Positions 7,842 through 12,210 of a stretch of DNA of 12,210 nucleotides are shown here, one piece after another (position 1 is the stretch's first letter; the number at the start of each line of letters is the position of its first letter). A model generated the notes under the pieces. That model worked only from the letters and a program-made list of their open reading frames with translations, made no database searches and was not told the DNA's origin. The position numbers were made by a program, and so were the translations under genes. This stretch comes from Pseudomonadota bacterium (GTDB lineage: Bacteria; Pseudomonadota; Alphaproteobacteria; Rhizobiales; Xanthobacteraceae), in assembly GCA_023442085.1 (NCBI GenBank), contig JAEZMT010000135.1:1-12210 (forward strand), in the 5' to 3' direction.

Positions 7842-7882
7842 CTGTGGACCCTTCACGCCGGAGCGCAGAACGACACCCGGGG

Positions 7883-7908
7883 ACTAGGACGCAGAACATC
7901 GTCCTAGT
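7883..7908. promoter_or_regulatory. Perfect 8-bp palindrome over the predicted ccoN -10/start site
   Basis: ACTAGGAC (7883-7890) and GTCCTAGT (7901-7908) are perfect inverted arms separated by 10 bases. If FixK acts at -41.5, transcription starts near 7887 and the -10 (GATGTT, 7900-7895) lies in the spacer, so the palindrome spans about -21 to +5. It is placed to act as an operator for a second regulator. Read on the plus strand it is followed by ACCG and then TTTTT, so a weak plus-strand terminator is an alternative. Confidence 0.4.
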
Positions 7909-7921
7909 ACCGTTTTTCACC

Positions 7922-7935
7922 TTGACGCATGTCAA
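7922..7935 (-). promoter_or_regulatory. FixK/FNR/Anr box upstream of ccoN
   Basis: TTGACGCATGTCAA is a perfect dyad matching the FNR/FixK family consensus TTGA-N6-TCAA, with the C/G inner bases seen in many FixK-type sites. Its centre is about 87 bases upstream of the ccoN ATG, leaving room for a class II promoter with the box at -41.5. Control of ccoNOQP by FixK or FnrL under low oxygen is established in rhizobia and relatives, so activation here is a firm expectation. Confidence 0.88.
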
Positions 7936-8054
7936 AGGCTATGCCCGGCGAAATACGGATGTGCGCTGTGGCGGGCGGTCGCAATCCGCCGAGCCAAATG
8001 CCGCGCTGCAAAGGACATCGGGTCGCATAGCCATCGAGCAAACGCTGGACGCGC

Positions 8055-8077
8055 GAGCCTGGAACGCCTCCAGGCTC
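8055..8077. other. Perfect 9-bp stem-loop between exporter and oxidase genes
   Basis: GAGCCTGGA (8055-8063), a 5-base loop and TCCAGGCTC (8069-8077) form a stable hairpin about 80 bases after the permease stop. There is no T-tract on either strand, so it is not a canonical intrinsic terminator. It may mark a 3' end produced by Rho termination and trimming. Confidence 0.45.
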
Positions 8078-8154
8078 CCCCACATCGCCGACTATTTTCC
8101 ACAGACTGAAATCAGGCAAGCGGCAAAGCTTCGCGGCCACATGCCGCACGGCTT

Positions 8155-9291
8155 TTAGTCCAAAGTTTGCCGGAATCTCGCCACCGCGATCGCCATCGCC
8201 ACGAGCATCAGCACCACGAGCGCGCCTGCGTCGGTGGTGAGGTCGGAGATGCCCGAGCCTTTCAGCAGAATGCCGCGCACCATTCTGAGATAATGCGTGA
8301 GCGGCAGGCCCTCGCCGATCCATTGCGCCCAGAGCGGCATGCCCGAAAAGGGAAACATGAAGCCGGACAGGAGGATGGAAGGAAGGAAGAACATGAACGA
8401 CATCTGCACCGCCTGGAGCTGGTTCTGCGCCAGGGTGGAGAAGGTGTAGCCAATCGACAGGTTGACCACGATGAACAGCAGCGTCGCCACCGCCAGCAGA
8501 ATCGCGCTGCCCTCCAGCGGTACGCCGAACAGAATCATGCCCGCGCCCATGATGAGCAACGCCTGAAGGATGCCCACCAGCACGTAAGGCGTGATCTTGC
8601 CCAGCATGATCTCCACCGGGTGGATCGGCATGGAAAGCAGGCTCTCCATGGTCCCCCGCTCGATCTCCCGCGTCACCGACAAAGCGGTGAAGATGAGCAT
8701 GGTCATGGTGAGGATGGTGCCGAGCAGGCCCGGCACGATATTGAGCTGGCTGGTCCCGGCGGGGTTATAGCGTCGGTGCTGGACGATCTCGAAGGCCGCG
8801 CTGCCCGGCGCATCCACGAACCGCTCGCGCGCGAGGGCGGAATTCACGACACCGGCGAGCGCCGCCAGCGCATTGGCCGAGCCGACGGGATCGGTCGCAT
8901 CAGCAGCGACCAGCAATTGGGGCGCGTCCCCCCGCCGCAGCGACCGCTCGAAGCCGGCCGGGATCTCCACGAAGAACAGCACCTCGCCCGAGCGGATCAT
9001 GTGCTCGGCATCTTCGGCGCTCTTCACCTCGCGCACGAAGGAAAAGAACGCAGTGTTGCGCAAGGCGGCGAGAATGGCGCGGCTGACGTCGTTGTTCTCG
9101 TGGGTGAAGACGGCGGTGGGCAGGTGGCGCGGCGTGGTGTTGATGGCGTAGCCGAACAGGATCAGCTGCAACAGCGGGATCATGATCATGGTCGCGAACG
9201 TCACCCGGTCGCGGCGGAGCTGGATGAACTCCTTCACGATCATGGCGCCGACGCGCGTGAAGAAGCCGCCCCGCGCGGCGCGCGCGCTCAT
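8155..9291 (-). CDS. ABC-2 type exporter permease (YbhR/YbhS-like)
   Basis: This 378-residue permease of an ABC exporter is predicted to work with the adjacent ATPase and lipoprotein adaptor in efflux of drugs or other small hydrophobic compounds. It has a first helix at about 32-50, a large extracytoplasmic domain at about 51-185, then about five helices (near 187-206, 235-256, 263-284, 297-316 and 353-373). The ABC-2 coupling segment EIERGTMESLLSMPI (209-223) and the C-terminal LPLTHYLRMVRGILLKG (329-345) are typical. ATG 9291 overlaps the ATPase stop as ATGA, so translation is coupled. The open frame extends far upstream to 10086, but that part is out-of-frame sequence of the ATPase gene. 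Only one permease gene is present, so a homodimer is implied. The substrate is unknown. Confidence 0.9.
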   Translation of the reverse strand: MSARAARGGFFTRVGAMIVKEFIQLRRDRVTFATMIMIPLLQLILFGYAINTTPRHLPTAVFTHENNDVSRAILAALRNTAFFSFVREVKSAEDAEHMIRSGEVLFFVEIPAGFERSLRRGDAPQLLVAADATDPVGSANALAALAGVVNSALARERFVDAPGSAAFEIVQHRRYNPAGTSQLNIVPGLLGTILTMTMLIFTALSVTREIERGTMESLLSMPIHPVEIMLGKITPYVLVGILQALLIMGAGMILFGVPLEGSAILLAVATLLFIVVNLSIGYTFSTLAQNQLQAVQMSFMFFLPSILLSGFMFPFSGMPLWAQWIGEGLPLTHYLRMVRGILLKGSGISDLTTDAGALVVLMLVAMAIAVARFRQTLD

Positions 9292-10271
9292 CGCATCTCG
9301 TCCTTGGAGCGGCGCATCAAATCGATGAACACATCCTCCAGCGTCGGCGCATCGGCGCGGAAGGCCAGCCGTTCGTCCGAGCGGAAGGGCGCGAGGGCCG
9401 CTTCCAGCGCCCCTGCGTCGCGGCCGGAGATGTGCAGGGCCGTGCCGAAGGGCGCCACCATGTCCACGCCAGCCCGCTGGGCCAGATCGCGGGCGAGGTC
9501 GCGGGCGATGCGGCCGGCTTCCTGCCCCGCCTCGCCCTTCACCTCCACCGTCACGGTGGTGAGACCGGCGGCGGCGATCACGTTTTGCACCGTGCCCTGG
9601 GCGAGGAGCTTGCCATAAGCGATGTACGCGATCTCGTGGCAGCGCTCCGCCTCGTCCATATAATGGGTGGAGACGAGGACGGTCAGCCCTTCGGCGGCAA
9701 GATCGTGGATCTGCTCCCAGAACTCGCGCCGCGCCTGCGGATCGACGCCGGCGGTCGGCTCGTCCAGAAGCAGCAGGTCGGGACCGGGCAGGATGCAGGC
9801 GCCCAGCGCCAGCCGCTGCTTCCAGCCTCCGGACAGCGCGCCGGCGAGCTGCTTGCCGCGCCCCTCCAGCCCCAGCCGCTTCAGCGCCTCGGCGGCGGCC
9901 GCCTCCGGCTTCTCGACGCCGTAGAGGCGGGCGACGAACTCCAGATTCTCGCGCACCGAGAGATCCTGATAGAGCGAGAAGCGCTGGGTCATGTAGCCCA
10001 CATGCTCGCGGATCGCACGGGACTCGGTGAGGATGTCCATGCCGAGGCAGGTGCCCCGGCCCGCATCCGGCGTCAGCAGTCCGCACAGCATGCGGATGGT
10101 GGTGGTCTTGCCGGAGCCGTTGGGGCCGAGGAAGCCGTAAATCTGCCCGCGCCGCACCCGCATGGTGAGATTGTCCACCACACGATGCCCGCCGAAGCTC
10201 TTGGAGAGGCCCTCCACCTCGATCACCACATCCGGATCGGGCGCCGAAGCAGCCTGCGCCGTCGTGCTCAC
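9288..10271 (-). CDS. ABC exporter ATP-binding protein (YbhF/CcmA-like single NBD)
   Basis: This 327-residue cytoplasmic ATPase is predicted to energise the neighbouring ABC-2 permease. Walker A GPNGSGKT is at 49-56 and the Q-loop glutamine is Q96. The signature is LSGGW (146-150), with W in place of the usual Q; I recall this as common in the YbhF-type group. Walker B LLLLDE is at 166-171 and the switch histidine is H203 in STHYMDEAE. A regulatory C-terminal part of about 100 residues ends in the typical APTLEDVFIDLM (308-319). It has a single nucleotide-binding domain, unlike E. coli YbhF with its two. The start is GTG at 10271, overlapping the adaptor stop as GTGA. The stop at 9288-9290 overlaps the permease start. 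The frame's upstream extension to 11249 is a shadow of the adaptor gene. Confidence 0.93.
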   Translation of the reverse strand: MSTTAQAASAPDPDVVIEVEGLSKSFGGHRVVDNLTMRVRRGQIYGFLGPNGSGKTTTIRMLCGLLTPDAGRGTCLGMDILTESRAIREHVGYMTQRFSLYQDLSVRENLEFVARLYGVEKPEAAAAEALKRLGLEGRGKQLAGALSGGWKQRLALGACILPGPDLLLLDEPTAGVDPQARREFWEQIHDLAAEGLTVLVSTHYMDEAERCHEIAYIAYGKLLAQGTVQNVIAAAGLTTVTVEVKGEAGQEAGRIARDLARDLAQRAGVDMVAPFGTALHISGRDAGALEAALAPFRSDERLAFRADAPTLEDVFIDLMRRSKDEMR

Positions 10272-11233
10272 GGGGCGGCTCCGAGGATCACGTTCACCGG
10301 CTGTCCGGGCTTCGCCCTGGCCGGATCGTCGGGCCGCGCCTCCACCAGATAGACGAGCTTGGAGCGCTCCTCGCGGCTGTAGATTACCGGCGGGGTGTAT
10401 TCCGCCTGCGCCGCGATGAAAGACACCTTGGCGGTGAACGGGGCGCAGCCGTCGCACGTCACGGTAACCGGGGCGCCGGCCGCGACCATTGGCAATTGCG
10501 CCTCTGGCACGAAGAAGCGCACCTTCACCAGCCCCGGCGGCAGAACGGAGACGATAGGCCGCCCCTCCGGCACGATCTCGCCGGGCCGGTAATAGACGGT
10601 CTGCACGGGGCCGTCCGCCGGGGCCTTCACGCTGCGGCGGTCCAGCCGGATCTGGGCGGCGGCGAGGTTCGCCTTCGCCGTCTCGGCGGCCTGCTCGGCG
10701 GCCTCGATGTCCTGCGTGCGCGAGGCGATGCGGGCGGCGGCGATGCGGCGCTTGGCTTCGTCGAGGGCGGCCTGATTCTGGTCGTACTGATGCTGGGCGG
10801 AATCGAGATTCGCCTGGGAAGAGGCGCCCTTGGGCACCAGCGTCTTCTGGCGGTCCAGCTCGATGCGGGAGAGATCGAGCGCGGCGGCGGCGCGGCGCTC
10901 GGAGGCTTCCAGCACCGCCACCTCCTCCGGCCGCTGGAGCGGCGAGCGGGCATTGGCGAGGCGCGCCTCGGCCTCCCGGAGCTGCGCGGCGGCGGCATCG
11001 CGATCGGCGGTCTGGAGATCGTCCTCCACCTTCGCCAGCACCTGGCCGGCCTTCACCTGGGCCCCTTCTTCCACCAGGAGCGCGGTGACACGACCCGGCT
11101 CGGTTGGGCCGATGAAGACGACATCGCCTTCCACGTAGCCGGAGAAGCCGCCTCCCTTCTCCCCATCGCAGCCGGCAAGGCCGAGCGACAAGGCAAGGGC
11201 GAGGAAGGCGCACAAAGCTGAGCCGCGTGTCAC
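10268..11233 (-). CDS. HlyD-family periplasmic adaptor lipoprotein of ABC exporter
   Basis: This predicted membrane-fusion protein links the inner-membrane ABC exporter to an outer-membrane channel. From GTG 11233 it has 321 residues: a lipoprotein signal ending in lipobox LAGC with lipidated C22, then a biotinyl/lipoyl-like half-motif (about 39-70). A long alpha-helical hairpin follows (about 75-200, rich in A, E, Q and R), then the second lipoyl half and a beta-barrel domain with a CDGC pair (C260, C263) and the family-like QAEYTPPVIYS (276-286). GTG 11233 is preferred because GGAGAG precedes it and it overlaps the TetR stop as GTGA, like the next junction. ATG 11245 is in frame but lacks a ribosome site, and the longer open frame to 11332 lies in the TetR gene. 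The substrate and outer-membrane partner are unknown; no TolC-like gene is seen here. Confidence 0.9.
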   Translation of the reverse strand: MTRGSALCAFLALALSLGLAGCDGEKGGGFSGYVEGDVVFIGPTEPGRVTALLVEEGAQVKAGQVLAKVEDDLQTADRDAAAAQLREAEARLANARSPLQRPEEVAVLEASERRAAAALDLSRIELDRQKTLVPKGASSQANLDSAQHQYDQNQAALDEAKRRIAAARIASRTQDIEAAEQAAETAKANLAAAQIRLDRRSVKAPADGPVQTVYYRPGEIVPEGRPIVSVLPPGLVKVRFFVPEAQLPMVAAGAPVTVTCDGCAPFTAKVSFIAAQAEYTPPVIYSREERSKLVYLVEARPDDPARAKPGQPVNVILGAAP

Positions 11234-11901
11234 GTCTCTCTCCATCCAAGGCCGCGCAGGATCAGGTCGCGATGGGCGACGAGGAACCGGCGCACGTCCA
11301 GCGGGTCGAACGTGCCGAACATGCTGTTCCACACCACCGCGACGATGGCCGGGGCGATGACGAGCTGGGGGAATTGGGCAGGAATGTCGCTGTCGATCTC
11401 GCCGCGGGCGATGCCCCGCGCGACGATGGCGCGGATGAGCGCGAGGCCGCGCACCACGACTTCCCGGTGGTAATAGGCCGCGAGCTCCGGAAAGCGGGGG
11501 CCCTCGGCGATCATCAGCCGAACAAGAGCCTGCGCGGGCGCTTCCAGCACGCGCTGGGCGAGAAGCTCGATCAGGAGGTCCAGCAATTCCCGCGTCGTGC
11601 CCGGGAAAAGCGCCACCATGCCGCCGGCATCCACGATGACCGGCGAGAGGTTCTCTTCCACCAGCCCCCGGAACAGCGCCTCCTTGTCGGAAAAATAGAG
11701 ATAGAGCGTGCCCTTGGCGACACCTGCCCGCCGGGCGACGTCCTCCAGCCGCGCGCCGGCAAAGCCGTGGGCTGCGAACTCGGCCAGCGCCGCGTCGAGG
11801 ATGGACCGCCGCCGCTCACCCCTGTCCATGGCCGGCGCACGCCGGCGCCGGGCCTGCGGCTTTGCCGGGGTTTCTCGCGGGTCCGGAGGACTCTGGGGCA
11901 T
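11230..11901 (-). CDS. TetR/AcrR-family transcriptional repressor of the exporter operon
   Basis: This 223-residue dimeric DNA-binding regulator has its tetR-type helix-turn-helix at about residues 33-75 (ILDAALAEFAAHGF, then VAKGTLYLYFSDKEALFRGLV). A ligand-binding C-terminal domain of about 145 residues follows. An arginine- and proline-rich N-terminal tail of about 28 residues precedes the HTH. ATG 11901 is chosen because GGGAG lies just upstream; an in-frame TTG at 11913 is less likely and falls inside the operator palindrome. It is the first gene of the four-gene exporter cassette and overlaps the adaptor gene. The palindrome upstream fits autorepression relieved by an exported compound, as in other TetR-controlled efflux operons. 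The inducer is unknown. Confidence 0.93.
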   Translation of the reverse strand: MPQSPPDPRETPAKPQARRRRAPAMDRGERRRSILDAALAEFAAHGFAGARLEDVARRAGVAKGTLYLYFSDKEALFRGLVEENLSPVIVDAGGMVALFPGTTRELLDLLIELLAQRVLEAPAQALVRLMIAEGPRFPELAAYYHREVVVRGLALIRAIVARGIARGEIDSDIPAQFPQLVIAPAIVAVVWNSMFGTFDPLDVRRFLVAHRDLILRGLGWRET

Positions 11902-11911
11902 GGCAACTCCC

Positions 11912-11933
11912 AATGACTGACTCGTCAGTCATT
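11912..11933. promoter_or_regulatory. TetR-family operator, 22-bp perfect palindrome
   Basis: The arms AATGACTGAC (11912-11921) and GTCAGTCATT (11924-11933) are perfectly inverted around a 2-base centre. They lie 11 bases upstream of the TetR ATG. Size, symmetry and position are those of a TetR-family autoregulatory operator. The palindrome overlaps the likely -10 hexamer and start site. The bases at 11919-11923 also form a GANTC (CcrM-type) site at the dyad centre. Confidence 0.82.
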
Positions 11934-11958
11934 ATCATGCTTACAGGTGCCGTCCAAG
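11931..11958 (-). promoter_or_regulatory. Probable sigma-70-type promoter of tetR-exporter operon
   Basis: On the minus strand a good -10, GATAAT (11936-11931), matches the consensus at five of six positions. A weaker -35 lies at TTGGAC (11957-11952, 15-base spacer) or CTTGGA (11958-11953, 16-base spacer). Transcription would start near 11924, inside the operator palindrome. Confidence 0.5.
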
Positions 11959-12131
11959 TGCTGGCCTTAGGTGAAGCCGGCAAACAGGGTTGCGGCAATG
12001 CAACAGCGGCGGAAGATCGCAAAAAATGGAGGTAACTAAAAACCGGGCAGTTAAGGTTAACAGAAGGTTGACGGAGCCAAGCCCGGCGGCTTGAGGCATT
12101 ATCTTTTTGTTAACTCCGCTCGGACCCTGCA
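11959..12131 (+). other. Intergenic region upstream of right-edge gene
   Basis: No gene is seen. GTTAAC occurs twice (12056-12061 and 12109-12114), and GTTAA-GG-TTAAC forms a small dyad at 12050-12061. TTAA-N7-TTGAC (12057-12072) is one base from the CtrA consensus TTAA-N7-TTAAC. A hairpin, CAAGCC (12078-12083), CGGC, GGCTTG (12088-12093), is followed 11 bases later by TTTTT; the spacing is too long for a standard terminator. No convincing -35/-10 pair was found for the downstream gene. Confidence 0.4.
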
Positions 12132-12210
12132 ATGTCGAAGCGCGTCTCGCTCCTCAGCCTTCCTCTGGCGCTGGCCGCATGGGTCGCGCTTCTGGGCGCA
12201 AGCGTCCCCG
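12132..12210 (+). CDS. Start of an unidentified secreted or membrane-anchored protein gene (partial)
   Basis: Twenty-six codons are visible before the right edge: a short basic start (MSKR) and then an alanine/leucine-rich hydrophobic stretch, like a signal peptide or membrane anchor. ATG 12132 follows an in-frame TAA at 12111-12113 with no other usual start codon between. The ribosome site is weak. It is divergent from the TetR operon. The fragment is too short to name a family, and it may or may not be related to the exporter (for example an outer-membrane partner). Confidence 0.5.
   Translation, partial: MSKRVSLLSLPLALAAWVALLGASVP

Larger units (their letters stand above)
7842..8154 (-). 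other. Regulatory interval between ABC permease gene and ccoN
   Basis: No credible gene is present; open frames here lack codon character or are extensions of neighbouring shadows. The interval contains the ccoN promoter region (FixK-type box 7922-7935 and palindrome 7883-7908) and a hairpin at 8055-8077. A weaker stem lies nearer the permease stop: GCGGC (8133-8137), CACAT loop, GCCGC (8143-8147). I see no hairpin with a T-tract in the minus direction, so transcription from the exporter genes may continue toward ccoN. Confidence 0.65.

Noticed and set aside
6135..7907. 590-codon open frame on the plus strand
   Set aside because: It is antisense to ccoN over its whole length. The translation is rich in H, R, D, E and G with no hydrophobic core or known motif, as expected from reading GC-rich codons backwards.
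7904..8323. 139-codon minus-strand open frame covering the ccoN upstream region
   Set aside because: It overlaps the permease in another frame and crosses the FixK box. The translation has no domain, and no ribosome site was seen.
8167..9618. 483-codon open frame on the plus strand
   Set aside because: It is antisense to the ABC permease and the end of the ATPase; low-complexity charged translation with no recognisable domain.
9292..10086. Long N-terminal extension of the ABC permease frame, suggesting an ATPase-permease fusion
   Set aside because: This part is the ATPase gene read in another frame. The two genes meet at an ATGA overlap, so there is no fusion.
12078..12110. Intrinsic terminator on the plus strand near 12,080-12,110
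   Set aside because: The stem is only 6 bp and the T-run starts about 10 bases after it; no plus-strand gene ends here.
11941..12132. 63-codon minus-strand open frame in the tetR upstream region
   Set aside because: It has no homology I recognise and no clear ribosome site, and it runs through the intergenic promoter region.

Overview
The window comes from a GC-rich chromosome (about two-thirds G+C by eye) with gene content typical of an alphaproteobacterium of the Hyphomicrobiales. Protein style and gene order would fit the Xanthobacteraceae and relatives, but that placement is a low-confidence inference. Every complete gene lies on the minus strand, so the window reads from right to left. 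Only a partial gene at the right edge is on the plus strand.

Right part (about 11,933 down to 8,155): a tightly coupled four-gene drug-efflux-type cassette. A TetR-family repressor is followed by a lipoprotein HlyD-type adaptor, an ABC-2 type ATPase and one ABC-2 permease. The junctions overlap as GTGA, GTGA and ATGA, which indicates translational coupling. A 22-bp palindrome overlapping a plausible -10 element just upstream of the repressor gene is the expected autoregulatory operator.

Central and left part (about 7,935 to 1): the high-affinity cbb3-type cytochrome c oxidase locus. The structural genes ccoN, ccoO, ccoQ and ccoP encode the catalytic subunit, the mono-heme and di-heme c subunits and the small helper subunit. 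They are followed by the assembly genes ccoG (iron-sulfur/copper redox protein), ccoH and ccoI (copper-exporting P1B ATPase). ccoI runs off the left edge, so ccoS, if present, is outside the window. A perfect FixK/FNR-type box (7922-7935) precedes ccoN and implies induction under low oxygen.

The two halves of the locus are not one simple operon. Between ccoP and ccoG there are three successive hairpins, the last a strong intrinsic terminator. Next comes a perfect 9-bp inverted repeat containing the pattern ATTC-N8-GAAT, which resembles operators of ArsR-type (SqrR/BigR-like) thiol sensors, and then two more hairpins in the presumed ccoG leader. The 213-bp ccoH-ccoI gap holds another long two-tier hairpin. 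I see no mobile element, CRISPR array, RNA gene or unknown protein system. The most interesting material is the regulatory DNA around the oxidase genes, which suggests separate control of oxidase structure and oxidase assembly.
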